This document shows, piece after piece, positions 16,295-24,541 of a stretch of 64,000 nt of DNA. Origin of the DNA: Pseudomonas syringae (lineage in GTDB: Bacteria > Pseudomonadota > Gammaproteobacteria > Pseudomonadales > Pseudomonadaceae). Where the stretch lies: NCBI RefSeq assembly GCF_001698815.1, contig NZ_LGSI01000005.1, forward strand, positions 50,688 through 114,687. Direction: 5' to 3'. Both the position numbers and the translations under genes were made by a program. Every line of letters begins with the position of its first letter. The stretch's first letter is position 1. The notes under the pieces are model-generated. The model ran no database searches, was not told where the DNA came from, and saw only the letters and a program-made list of their open reading frames with translations.

Positions 16295-17759
16295 TCAGTT
16301 GTATATCAACGGCGAGTGGGTCAGCCCGGACCTGGGCGGTTACCTGGAGGTCACCGATCCGGCGACCGAACAGTCTTTGCAACGGGTCGCGGCAGGCACC
16401 GAAGAAGACATCGATCACGCGGTGCGCGCTGCACGTCGGGCATTTGACAGTGGCTGGAGCCAGAGCAGCGGCGCCGAGCGCGCGGTGTGGCTGGAAACCC
16501 TGGCGGACGAGCTGCAAAACAGTCAGGACAGCATCGCCCGGCTGGAGGTCAGCGATAACGGCAAGCCGCTGCCCGAAGCGCAATGGGACATCGCCGACGC
16601 GATTGGCTGTTTTCGTTATTACGCAGGGCTCGCGCGGGAGCTGGACGGTCGGCAGGATCAGCCGCTGGCGCTGCCGGACGAGCGCTTTCGTTGTCGCACG
16701 CGCCTTGAGCCGATTGGCGTCGCCGGGCAGATCATTCCGTGGAACTACCCGCTGCTAATGGCCGCCTGGAAAGTCGCACCGGCGCTGGCCGCTGGCGCGA
16801 CGGTGGTGTTGAAACCGTCAGAGCTGACCCCGCTCACCGCTCTGGAGCTGGCCGCCGCCGCCGACCGCATCGGCTTGCCCGCTGGCGTGCTCAACGTGGT
16901 GACCGGGCTGGGCAGCGACGCTGGCAGTCCGCTGACGTTGCATCCCGGCGTCGACAAACTGGCCTTCACCGGCAGCGTGCCGACCGGGGCGAAAATCATG
17001 TCGGCGGCGGCCAGCGACATCAAGAACATCAGCCTGGAGCTGGGCGGCAAATCGGCGTTCATCGTGTTTGATGACGCGGATGTCGAGGCGGCGGTGGAGT
17101 GGATTCTGTTCGGGATTTTCTGGAATCAGGGTCAGGTGTGCAGCGCCACGTCGCGCTTGCTGGTGCAGGAAAGCATCGCGCCGCGTCTCATCGAAAGACT
17201 GGTCGCTGAGACGCGCAAAATCACCATCGGCCCCGGCATGGAACCCGGCGTGTTGCTCGGCCCGCTGGTGAGCAAGAGCCAATACGACAAGGTCCTGGGC
17301 TTTATCGATCAAGGCCAAGCCAGCGGCGCGAAGCTGCTGACCGGCGGCAAACGTCCGGCGCATCTGGGGCAAGGCTATTTCATGGAACCGGCGATTTTTG
17401 ACGAGCCCGCCGAAAACAGCATTGTCTGGCGCGAAGAGATCTTCGGCCCGGTGCTGTGCATCAAACGCTTCAAGCATGAACAACAAGCACTGCAAATGGC
17501 CAACGCCAGCCGCTTCGGCCTCGCCGCCGCCGTGATGAGCGCCGACCCGCAACGCGCCACCCGCGTCGCCAACCAGCTGCGCGCCGGGATCATCTGGGTC
17601 AACTGCTCACAACCGACCTTCGTCGAAGCGCCCTGGGGTGGCATGAAACACAGCGGCATCGGCCGCGAACTGGGCCAATGGGGTCTGGATAATTACCTGG
17701 AGGTCAAGCAAGTTACCGAGTACATCGGCGAACAGCCTTGGGGTTGGTATTTGAAATGA
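16287..17759 (+). CDS. Aldehyde dehydrogenase (aminoaldehyde/betaine-aldehyde type)
   Basis: A 490-residue NAD(P)+-dependent aldehyde dehydrogenase. The catalytic set is complete: Asn153 in PWNYP, Glu251 in LELGGKS and nucleophile Cys285 in GQVCSATSR. The sequence has the flavour of the betaine-aldehyde/aminoaldehyde group (SLELGGKSAFIVFDDAD, WVNCSQPTFVEAPWGG). As last gene of a polyamine-type import operon, it probably oxidises an aminoaldehyde made from the imported amine (for example 4-aminobutanal to GABA); that is inference. It overlaps the upstream permease by eight bases. Confidence 0.9.
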   Translation: MRDQLYINGEWVSPDLGGYLEVTDPATEQSLQRVAAGTEEDIDHAVRAARRAFDSGWSQSSGAERAVWLETLADELQNSQDSIARLEVSDNGKPLPEAQWDIADAIGCFRYYAGLARELDGRQDQPLALPDERFRCRTRLEPIGVAGQIIPWNYPLLMAAWKVAPALAAGATVVLKPSELTPLTALELAAAADRIGLPAGVLNVVTGLGSDAGSPLTLHPGVDKLAFTGSVPTGAKIMSAAASDIKNISLELGGKSAFIVFDDADVEAAVEWILFGIFWNQGQVCSATSRLLVQESIAPRLIERLVAETRKITIGPGMEPGVLLGPLVSKSQYDKVLGFIDQGQASGAKLLTGGKRPAHLGQGYFMEPAIFDEPAENSIVWREEIFGPVLCIKRFKHEQQALQMANASRFGLAAAVMSADPQRATRVANQLRAGIIWVNCSQPTFVEAPWGGMKHSGIGRELGQWGLDNYLEVKQVTEYIGEQPWGWYLK

Positions 17760-17800
17760 CGGGCGCAGTGAACGCCTGTGACCGCCGGAACGACAGATCC

Positions 17801-17905
17801 GGTAGGAGGAGACTTGTCCCCGAAGGCGCCAGTTCAGGCGACAGTGCTTTTTCGGATGATCTCGTTGCCAATCCAATTGCATTCGGGGACAAGTCCCCTC
17901 CTACC
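17801..17905. repeat. REP-type inverted repeat pair (GGTAGGAGGGGACTTG family)
   Basis: Arms GGTAGGAGGAGACTTGTCCC and GGGACAAGTCCCCTCCTACC. Same family as the units of the 7.6-8.3 kb array. It directly adjoins the duplicated bioD end. Confidence 0.85.
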
Positions 17906-17924
17906 GACGCTCAGCGCTGGACAG

Positions 17925-18018
17925 GAATAATCCCGTTCCTAATCCAGCAACTCCAGATGCAGATACTCCGCCACCGCTTCGGCGCTGGGTTTCTTCAGGC
18001 GTGGCACGCGGCCCAGGC
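17925..18018 (-). pseudogene. Duplicated 3' end of bioD
   Basis: These 94 bases are an exact copy of 18102-18195, which is the stop codon and last ~26 codons of bioD plus 14 downstream bases. The copy is 177 bases away in direct orientation. It carries no start and joins directly to a REP arm at 18019. It is a tandem-duplication scar, not a functional gene. Confidence 0.9.
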
Positions 18019-18019
18019 C

Positions 18020-18067
18020 TTCGGGGACAAGTCCTACAAATCCTGTAGGAGGGGACTTGTCCCCGAA
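18020..18067. repeat. REP arms (GGACTTGTCCCC family), inner junction of the bioD duplication
   Basis: TTCGGGGACAAGTCC and GGAGGGGACTTGTCCCCGAA face outward from a short centre. This is the opposite order to the usual pair, as expected at the junction between two duplicated segments. Confidence 0.7.
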
Positions 18068-18115
18068 AACGTCAGTCCGAGCGACCCTCAGCAATGGGCA
18101 TGAATAATCCCGTTC

Positions 18116-18796
18116 CTAATCCAGCAACTCCAGATGCAGATACTCCGCCACCGCTTCGGCGCTGGGTTTCTTCAGGCGTGGCACGCGGCCCAGGCAGGGC
18201 GCGGGCAGGCGTTCGGCGAGGGTGGCGAGGTTTTCTTCCAGGCGCGAGGTCTTGGCATCGACGATATTGGCGACCCAACCCGCCAGTTGCAGCCCATCCT
18301 GAGCGATGGCTTCAGCCGTGAGCAGCGCGTGGTTGATGCAACCCAGCCGCACACCAACCACCAGGACCACCGGCAATTGCAGCGCGACGGCCAGATCCGA
18401 CAGGTTGGCCTGGTCCGCCAACGGCACGCGCCAGCCGCCAGCACCCTCGATCAGGCTGAAGTCGGCATTGCGCGCCAATAACAGCCGCATCGGTCTGAGC
18501 AGCCCTTGCACCGTCAACGCCACGCCCGCTTCCCGCGCCGCCAGATGCGGGGCGATGGCTGGCTCGAAGGCGACGGGGTTGACCTCGTCGTAACTCACGG
18601 CAACCGAGCATTGCGCCAGCAGGGCCAACGCGTCGTCGTTGCGCAAACCATTGGGGGTCACCGCGCAGCCGGAGGCAACCGGCTTGCCCGCCACGGTGCT
18701 CAAACCTGCCTGTCGCGCGGCGTACAACAGTCCAGCGGCGACCGTGGTTTTGCCCACGTCGGTATCGGTTCCCGCGATGAAGTACGCACGGCTCAT
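18116..18796 (-). CDS. bioD: Dethiobiotin synthetase
   Basis: A 226-residue ATP-dependent ligase that closes the ureido ring of dethiobiotin from DAPA and CO2. The N-terminus holds the P-loop GTDTDVGKTT characteristic of BioD. KPVASGC and EGAGGWRVPL are the conserved substrate loops. ATG at 18796 follows GAGGAAAG. Last gene of the bioB-F-H-C-D order read on the minus strand, starting 28 bases after bioC ends. Its last 26 codons are duplicated downstream (17925-18018), but the gene itself is intact. Confidence 0.95.
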   Translation of the reverse strand: MSRAYFIAGTDTDVGKTTVAAGLLYAARQAGLSTVAGKPVASGCAVTPNGLRNDDALALLAQCSVAVSYDEVNPVAFEPAIAPHLAAREAGVALTVQGLLRPMRLLLARNADFSLIEGAGGWRVPLADQANLSDLAVALQLPVVLVVGVRLGCINHALLTAEAIAQDGLQLAGWVANIVDAKTSRLEENLATLAERLPAPCLGRVPRLKKPSAEAVAEYLHLELLD

Positions 18797-18824
18797 CTCG
18801 GCTTTCCTCTGCTGCATCCTAAGT

Positions 18825-19637
18825 TCACCGGCTTTTTTCCAGCACGGTGTAGACCACCTGATACGTCGCCGGCAAGCCTTCGGGCTGACGGAAGCCCTCG
18901 TAAGCGTTGATCAGCGCCAGTATCCGCGCGCGGCCGGTCAAGCCGCCTGGCCTGCCCGGATTGAGATTGTGCGCGCCCAAGGCTTTCAGCTCGTGGGTCA
19001 GGCTGCGCACGTCCGGATAATGCAGAACATGCGGCTGCACATCCAGAGAGCGTAGGCGCAAGCCGCTTGCCGTGCACAATTGCTGATAATCCTGCTGCTG
19101 CCGGAAGCGGTTGACGTGCACCAGACCGTCGACGGTTTGCCAGCTGTCGCGCAGTTCACCGAGCGTACCGACGCACAGGCTGGCGAAGGCGAAAACCCCG
19201 CCAGGCTGCAGCACACGTCTGGCTTCGCTGAGCACAGCGGCAAAATCCGCGCACCATTGCACCGCCAGGCTGGAGAAAATCAGTTCGCAGCTGGCATCCC
19301 GCAGCGGCAAGCGCTCGGCGTCGCCCGCGACAAAATGTTCGGCGCCACCCAAAGGTTGCGCATGACGCAACATCCCTTCAGCGATATCCAGCGCGACGCC
19401 GTGTCCCTGGGGAAATTTTTCCGCCAGCACCCGGCTGAAATAACCGGTGCCGCAGCCCAGATCCAGCCAGCGTTGCGGCTGAAACTCCTGCGGCAAACGC
19501 GCGATCAGCTGGCTGCCTACGTCGCGCTGCAACTGGGCGACGCTGTCGTAACTGCCAGCCGCGCGGGAAAACGAAGCGGCTACCTGGCGTTTGCCAGGCA
19601 AACCACCCGGCAACCTTGGATGGGATAAATCAGTCAT
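18825..19637 (-). CDS. bioC: Malonyl-ACP O-methyltransferase
   Basis: A 270-residue SAM-dependent methyltransferase that methylates malonyl-ACP, so that the fatty-acid machinery can build pimeloyl-ACP. Motif I is [15 protein letters not shown], with [11 protein letters not shown] and [12 protein letters not shown] further on, and [13 protein letters not shown] near the N-terminus is typical of BioC. The true start is the ATG at 19635-19637, eight bases inside bioH; the much longer open frame upstream is bioH in another frame. Confidence 0.94.
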   Translation of the reverse strand: MTDLSHPRLPGGLPGKRQVAASFSRAAGSYDSVAQLQRDVGSQLIARLPQEFQPQRWLDLGCGTGYFSRVLAEKFPQGHGVALDIAEGMLRHAQPLGGAEHFVAGDAERLPLRDASCELIFSSLAVQWCADFAAVLSEARRVLQPGGVFAFASLCVGTLGELRDSWQTVDGLVHVNRFRQQQDYQQLCTASGLRLRSLDVQPHVLHYPDVRSLTHELKALGAHNLNPGRPGGLTGRARILALINAYEGFRQPEGLPATYQVVYTVLEKSR

Positions 19638-20361
19638 CACCGGACTCATGTAAAAACGCCTGGATCGCCGCTGCGACACCGTGAGGATTTTCCAGGAGAA
19701 AAGCGTGGCTGGCCTGCTCGATGACGCCGACTTCGACGTCCGGCAACAGTGCCAGCAAATCGCCCGCAGCTTCAGCGGGCACGAAAGCATCAAGCCCGGC
19801 AAACAGATGCAGCTGCGGACCGCGAAATGTCTGCAGGGCGCTGCGGGTATCGAGTCGTTCCAGCAATTGCAGGCCGTGGACCAGCGCCGCCGTCGAACCG
19901 TGAGGCGCGCCAGCCTTGAGCAGGCGCGAAATACCGCGCGGATCTTCGGCACCCTGGGCACACAACAGGCTGAAACGCTTGAGCGTGCCATCAGGATCGT
20001 CGATGCAACCAGCCAGGAACGCGTCAAAATCTCCGGCCGCCATAGCGTTGGGCCAAGCGCCGCGCGTCACGAAACAGGTATTGCTCGCCAGCGTCACCAG
20101 CCCGCAGCAACGCTCGCCACGCCGCGCCGCCAATTCGGCGGCCAACATGCCACCCAACGACCAGCCGCCCAGCCAGGCGTTGTCCGGCAGATTGGCGTCC
20201 AGTTCGTCGAGCCATTCCTGCGGGTCGCTGCTTTCCAGGTCCGGCAGCGGCTCGATTTCCACGCGCAGATGCTCGTCCAACCCACGCAATGCAGCGGCCA
20301 ATGGCTCCAACGGCGAAATGCCCAAACCCCAACCGGGTAGCAGGATCAACTGATCACGCAT
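19630..20361 (-). CDS. bioH: Pimeloyl-ACP methyl ester esterase
   Basis: A 243-residue alpha/beta hydrolase that removes the methyl group from pimeloyl-ACP methyl ester and ends the BioC-initiated cycle. Catalytic triad visible: Ser68 in GGWSLGG, Asp191 in AGLDAFVP, His219 in [13 protein letters not shown]-terminal LLPGWG is the oxyanion-hole region. The ATG at 20359-20361 overlaps the bioF stop by eight bases, and its own end overlaps bioC by eight bases. Confidence 0.94.
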   Translation of the reverse strand: MRDQLILLPGWGLGISPLEPLAAALRGLDEHLRVEIEPLPDLESSDPQEWLDELDANLPDNAWLGGWSLGGMLAAELAARRGERCCGLVTLASNTCFVTRGAWPNAMAAGDFDAFLAGCIDDPDGTLKRFSLLCAQGAEDPRGISRLLKAGAPHGSTAALVHGLQLLERLDTRSALQTFRGPQLHLFAGLDAFVPAEAAGDLLALLPDVEVGVIEQASHAFLLENPHGVAAAIQAFLHESGDD

Positions 20362-21544
20362 GATGTGGCTCCACCGAATCGTGCTTATCCAGCAGCGGGT
20401 AACACTGCGCCAATGCACTCAACAATAGCTGCACTTGCGCCTGTGTGTGCGCGGCGGAAAAGGTGACGCGCAATCGAGCGCTGCCCGCGGGCACCGTGGG
20501 CGGCCGAATCGCTGTCACCAGCAGACCGCAGTCACGCAACATCTGCGACAGGCGCATGGCGCGTCCGGCGTCGCCAATCAGGATCGGCTGGATCGGCGTG
20601 AAGCTGTCGAGCAAGGTCAGGCCGATCTGTTCGGCACCGCTGCGAAACTGGGCGATCAAGCGCGCCAGGTGCTCACGGCGCCAATGCTCGGTGCGCAGCA
20701 GCTCAAGGCTTTTCAGCGTCGCGCAGGCCAATCCAGGCGGCTGGCTGGTGGTGTAGATGTACGGACGGGCGAACTGAATCAGGGTTTCGATCAGCTCTTC
20801 GCTGCCGGCAACAAACGCTCCGGCAGTGCCGAACGCCTTGCCCAGCGTGCCGATCAACACCGGCACGTCGTCCATGCCCAGGCCGAAATGCTCGACGATA
20901 CCGCCGCCATTGGCACCCAGCGGGCCGAAGCCGTGCGCGTCGTCGACCATCAGCCAGGCGCCTTTGGCTTTCGCCGCTTGCGCCAGCGCGGGCAGGTCGG
21001 CCAGATCGCCGTCCATGCTGAACACGCCATCGGTGACCACCAGCGTATCGCCGCTGGCTTTATCCAGGCGCGCAGCCAGGCTCTCGGCGTCGTTATGCAG
21101 ATAACGGGAAAACCGTGCGCCACTGAGCAAACCGGCATCGAGCAACGAAGCATGATTGAGCCGGTCTTCCAGCACCGTATCGCCCTGCCCGACCAGCGCC
21201 GTTACGGCGCCGAGGTTGGCCATGTAGCCATTGGAGAACAGCAGCGCTCGCGGGCGGCCGGTCATTTCAGCCAACGCCAGTTCGAGTTCGTGATGCGGGC
21301 CGCTGTGGCCGATCACCAGATGCGAAGAACCACCGCCGACGCCCCATTTTTCGGCACCGGCCTGCCAGGCGGCAATCACCTCGGGATGATTGGCCAGGCC
21401 CAGATAATCGTTATTGCAGAACGCCAGCAGCGGCTGACCATCCACCACCACATCCGGCCCTTGCGGGCTTTGCAGCAGCGGGCGCTGGCGATAGAGATTG
21501 TCAGCACGGCGGGCAGCGAGACGAGCGAGAAGATCGAAGGACAT
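20354..21544 (-). CDS. bioF: 8-amino-7-oxononanoate synthase
   Basis: A 396-residue PLP enzyme that condenses pimeloyl-ACP with alanine to give KAPA. PLP lysine is Lys236 in GTLGKAFGT. Other landmarks are [22 protein letters not shown], and [12 protein letters not shown] with the PLP-ring Asp and His. Full length for the family. Separated from bioB by a REP pair (21573-21640), otherwise operon-like with bioH by overlap. Confidence 0.95.
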   Translation of the reverse strand: MSFDLLARLAARRADNLYRQRPLLQSPQGPDVVVDGQPLLAFCNNDYLGLANHPEVIAAWQAGAEKWGVGGGSSHLVIGHSGPHHELELALAEMTGRPRALLFSNGYMANLGAVTALVGQGDTVLEDRLNHASLLDAGLLSGARFSRYLHNDAESLAARLDKASGDTLVVTDGVFSMDGDLADLPALAQAAKAKGAWLMVDDAHGFGPLGANGGGIVEHFGLGMDDVPVLIGTLGKAFGTAGAFVAGSEELIETLIQFARPYIYTTSQPPGLACATLKSLELLRTEHWRREHLARLIAQFRSGAEQIGLTLLDSFTPIQPILIGDAGRAMRLSQMLRDCGLLVTAIRPPTVPAGSARLRVTFSAAHTQAQVQLLLSALAQCYPLLDKHDSVEPHHA

Positions 21545-21572
21545 GCAGGCCTCGGGGGAAATTTAAACTCCT

Positions 21573-21640
21573 GTAGGACCGGCTTCAGCCGGGAGAGGGT
21601 CAGTCAGGAAAGACGCCCTCCCGGCTGAAGCCGGTCCTAC
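21573..21640. repeat. REP-type inverted repeat pair (GTAGGACCGGCTTCAGCC family)
   Basis: Arms GTAGGACCGGCTTCAGCCGG and CCGGCTGAAGCCGGTCCTAC with a ~28-base centre. It lies between bioB and bioF inside the bio operon, where it may shape relative mRNA levels. Confidence 0.85.
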
Positions 21641-21649
21641 GGTCGGTAG

Positions 21650-22705
21650 TCAAACCGCAGCGTTATAAAACTGCGCGCTGCTCTTCTGTTCGACCAGCGC
21701 CTGTTCAATGGCGGCCTGATGCACTTCGTCAGCGTGTTCTTCGCGGGCTTCAGGCTTGATGCCCAGGCGCGAGAACAACAGCATGTCCTTGTCGGCTTGC
21801 GGGTTGGCGGTGGTGAGCAGTTTGTCGCCGTAGAAAATCGAGTTGGCCCCGGCGAAGAACGCCAGCGCCTGCATTTGCTCGTTCATGGCTTCGCGACCGG
21901 CCGACAGCCGCACGTGGGATTGCGGCATCAGGATGCGCGCTACGGCGAGCATGCGGATGAAATCGAACGGGTCGATGTCTTCGGCGTTTTCCAGCGGCGT
22001 ACCGGCGACCTTGACCAACATGTTGATCGGCACCGATTCCGGGTGTTCTGGCAGGTTGGCCAACTGGATCAGCAGGTTGGCGCGGTCGTCGAGGGATTCG
22101 CCCATGCCGAGAATGCCGCCGGAACAGATCTTCATCCCCGAATCTCGCACGTACGCCAGGGTTTGCAGGCGCTCGCCGTAAGTACGGGTGGTGATGATGC
22201 TGGTGTAGAACTCGGGCGAGGTGTCGAGGTTGTGGTTGTAGTAATCCAGACCCGCCGACGCCAGCGCCTCGGTCTGTTCCTGATCCAGACGGCCCAGGGT
22301 CATGCAGGTTTCCAGGCCCAGGGCTTTCACGCCTTTGACCATTTCCAGCACGTACGGCATGTCTTTGGCCGAAGGATGCTTCCACGCGGCGCCCATGCAG
22401 AAACGCGTCGAGCCGATGGCCTTGGCGCGCGCGGCCTCTTCGAGAACCTTCTGCACTTCGAGCAGTTTTTCTTTCTCAAGACCGGTGTTGTAGTGGCCGG
22501 ACTGCGGACAGTACTTGCAGTCTTCCGGGCAGGCGCCGGTCTTGATCGACAGCAGGGTCGAGACTTGCACACGGTTGGCGTCGAAATGAGCGCGGTGCAC
22601 GGTTTGCGCCTGAAACAGCAGGTCATTGAAGGGCTGTACAAACAGCGCCCGAACTTCGGCTAAATTCCAGTCATGACGCAAAGTGGCGGTGGTGCTGGCG
22701 CTCAT
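21650..22705 (-). CDS. bioB: Biotin synthase
   Basis: A 351-residue radical SAM enzyme inserting sulfur into dethiobiotin. The radical [4Fe-4S] motif is Cys59, Cys63, Cys66 in [17 protein letters not shown]. Other landmarks are [23 protein letters not shown] and [12 protein letters not shown]. The start ATG is preceded by GAGGAGCCGCCC. First gene of the bio operon, divergent from the ComF-like gene across 111 bases. Confidence 0.96.
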   Translation of the reverse strand: MSASTTATLRHDWNLAEVRALFVQPFNDLLFQAQTVHRAHFDANRVQVSTLLSIKTGACPEDCKYCPQSGHYNTGLEKEKLLEVQKVLEEAARAKAIGSTRFCMGAAWKHPSAKDMPYVLEMVKGVKALGLETCMTLGRLDQEQTEALASAGLDYYNHNLDTSPEFYTSIITTRTYGERLQTLAYVRDSGMKICSGGILGMGESLDDRANLLIQLANLPEHPESVPINMLVKVAGTPLENAEDIDPFDFIRMLAVARILMPQSHVRLSAGREAMNEQMQALAFFAGANSIFYGDKLLTTANPQADKDMLLFSRLGIKPEAREEHADEVHQAAIEQALVEQKSSAQFYNAAV

Positions 22706-22816
22706 CGGGCGGCTCCTCGGGGTTTTCTTTTAGCAGGCGACCGGCAGCTCAGCATTATGCAAACGCTTAAAGTCCACAGGCGCGACACGGATGTTCGGCA
22801 TATTTAAGGAAGAGTC

Positions 22817-23557
22817 ATGCGCTGTCAACCACAAAGCCAATACCCGGTTTACATCTGGTTAAAAAACAAACAGAGCTGTTTGCTGTGTGATGAACGTACG
22901 GATGCGCTTCTGGCGATCTGCGTGCCTTGCGAAGCCGAGCTGCCGTGGCTCGGCGATCACTGTCGGCATTGCGCTCTGCCGCTGGCGATGGCCGATCTGA
23001 GCTGTGCGCAGTGTTTCAGCCATCCGCCCGCTTTCGATGAAGTGCTGACACCGTGGCTTTATGACTTTCCCGTGGACAGCCTGGTGACGCGCTTCAAGCA
23101 TCAGGGCAACTGGCCCATGGGTCGCCTGTTGAGCGAACTGCTCGGACAATTCCTGCAACACCGCTTCGACGAAGGTCAACCGAAGCCGGACCTGCTGCTG
23201 CCGGTGCCACTGGCTGGCAAACGCCTGCGCCAGCGCGGCTATAACCAGGCCGCAATGCTCGCCGACTGGCTCGGCCAGCAATTGCAGCTGCCGGTACAAC
23301 CTCGCTTGCTGATCCGCACCCGAGAAACCCCTGCGCAACAAGGCCTGGACGCCAAAGCCCGCAAGCGCAATCTGCGCGGAGCTTTTGCCTTGATCGATGC
23401 AGAGAAAATCGCCGACCGGCATGTGGCGTTGATCGACGACGTGCTGACCACCGGTTCCACCGCCGATGCCATTGCGCAATTGCTGATAAAGGCCGGGGCG
23501 CGGCGGGTGGATGTCTATTGCCTGGCGCGAACGCCCAAGCCAAACACCCAGGATTGA
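22817..23557 (+). CDS. ComF/GntX-family phosphoribosyltransferase-like protein
   Basis: A 246-residue cytoplasmic protein. The N-terminal ~70 residues carry four CxxC-type pairs (CLLCDE, CVPCEAEL, CRHCALP, CAQCFS) suited to zinc binding. The C-terminal half is a type I phosphoribosyltransferase-like domain with PRPP loop VALIDDVLTTGST and conserved RGYNQA and R-T-x-x-Q-x-x-L. The family includes ComF (DNA uptake in competent species) and GntX/YhgH. AAGGAAG lies just ahead of ATG. The position next to bioB is conserved in pseudomonads, so the precise role is open. Confidence 0.92.
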   Translation: MRCQPQSQYPVYIWLKNKQSCLLCDERTDALLAICVPCEAELPWLGDHCRHCALPLAMADLSCAQCFSHPPAFDEVLTPWLYDFPVDSLVTRFKHQGNWPMGRLLSELLGQFLQHRFDEGQPKPDLLLPVPLAGKRLRQRGYNQAAMLADWLGQQLQLPVQPRLLIRTRETPAQQGLDAKARKRNLRGAFALIDAEKIADRHVALIDDVLTTGSTADAIAQLLIKAGARRVDVYCLARTPKPNTQD

Positions 23558-23568
23558 AATACCTACCT

Positions 23569-23644
23569 GTAGGAGCGAATTCATTCGCGAGACGATACTC
23601 CTGACAACGCAGGACCAAAGTCTCGCCAACAAGTTGGCTCCTAC
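23569..23644. repeat. REP-type inverted repeat (GTAGGAGCGAAT / GTTGGCTCCTAC family)
   Basis: Second copy of the family at 403-477, with outer arms GTAGGAGC / GCTCCTAC and inner palindromes AATTCATTCGCG and CCAACAAGTTGG. It follows the ComF-like gene. Confidence 0.8.
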
Positions 23645-23698
23645 AGGTTGATCGATGCCTTACACTCGCCCTCATCATTAAACAAAAAGCCGCTCCCC

Positions 23699-24463
23699 AT
23701 GCCCCTACCTTCCCTGCTCACCCAACACATGGTCCGTCGCCCGCAGCGCATTGCGTTGTTGCAGCACATTGCCGAGCAGGGCTCGATCACCCGTGCGGCG
23801 AAAAGCGCAGGCCTGAGTTACAAGGCGGCGTGGGACGCCATCGATGAGCTGAACAATCTGGCGCAAAAGCCATTGGTTGAGCGCAGCGTCGGCGGGCGCG
23901 GCGGCGGTGGTGCAAAACTATCGGCTGAAGGCGAGCGCGTCTTGCGCCTTTATCATCGCCTGCAAGCGTTGCAAGCCCAGGTGCTGGAAGCCACCGAAGA
24001 AAGCACCGACCTGGAATTGCTCAGTCGCCTGTCATTACGCACCAGCGCGCGTAATCAACTGCTCGGCCGGATCGAAGCGATTACCGCTCACGGCCATAAC
24101 GATCTGGTGCGCCTGCGTCTGGCTGGCGATCTGTTCATCAATGCACAGATCACCCACGACAGCACGCTGCGCCTGGACCTGACAATTGGCACCGATGTGG
24201 TCGCGCTGATCAAGGCCGGATGGCTGAGTTTGCTCGGCCCGGACCAGCCTGCAACAACTGGACACAATTCCCTTCACGGTACAATAGAAGAAATTCTCGG
24301 CGCCGAAGACGGCCCCAGCGAAGTCCGCATTGCCCTGCCCAGCGGCCAGACATTGTGCTCACTGGCCGAGCCCGCGCAGCTTGACGCGCTAGCGCTGGTT
24401 GTCGGTAGCCCGGTGCAGGCGCAGTTTGCCCCTTCACTGGTTCTGCTGGGCACGGCGCAGTAG
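23699..24463 (+). CDS. ModE-family molybdate-responsive transcriptional regulator
   Basis: A 254-residue protein with the ModE layout. The N-terminal winged helix-turn-helix (RIALLQHIAEQGSITRAAKS, AGLSYKAAWDAIDELN) ends in the glycine-rich GGRGGGGAKLS hinge. The C-terminal part carries two TOBE/MOP-like modules (ARNQLLGRIEAITAHGHNDL; NSLHGTIEEILGAEDGPSEV) that bind molybdate. ATG at 23699 is the start that fits the family; upstream codons overlap a REP. No mod transporter genes are adjacent, so it may act at a distance. Confidence 0.9.
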   Translation: MPLPSLLTQHMVRRPQRIALLQHIAEQGSITRAAKSAGLSYKAAWDAIDELNNLAQKPLVERSVGGRGGGGAKLSAEGERVLRLYHRLQALQAQVLEATEESTDLELLSRLSLRTSARNQLLGRIEAITAHGHNDLVRLRLAGDLFINAQITHDSTLRLDLTIGTDVVALIKAGWLSLLGPDQPATTGHNSLHGTIEEILGAEDGPSEVRIALPSGQTLCSLAEPAQLDALALVVGSPVQAQFAPSLVLLGTAQ

Positions 24464-24481
24464 CCGCAGCGCGTCAACTTC

Positions 24482-24510
24482 GCGACATATTTCCGTCATA
24501 TACCCTGACT
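24482..24510 (+). promoter_or_regulatory. Candidate Pho box upstream of phoX
   Basis: Three 7-base near-repeats, GCGACAT, CCGTCAT and CCTGACT, at an 11-base period. This is the spacing of PhoB half-sites (consensus CTGTCAT with N4 gaps). They end 31 bases before the start codon of the PhoX-like phosphatase. The matches are imperfect. Confidence 0.5.
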
Positions 24511-24541
24511 AAGGTAGCTGCCACATCTGCTGGGAGCCGTG

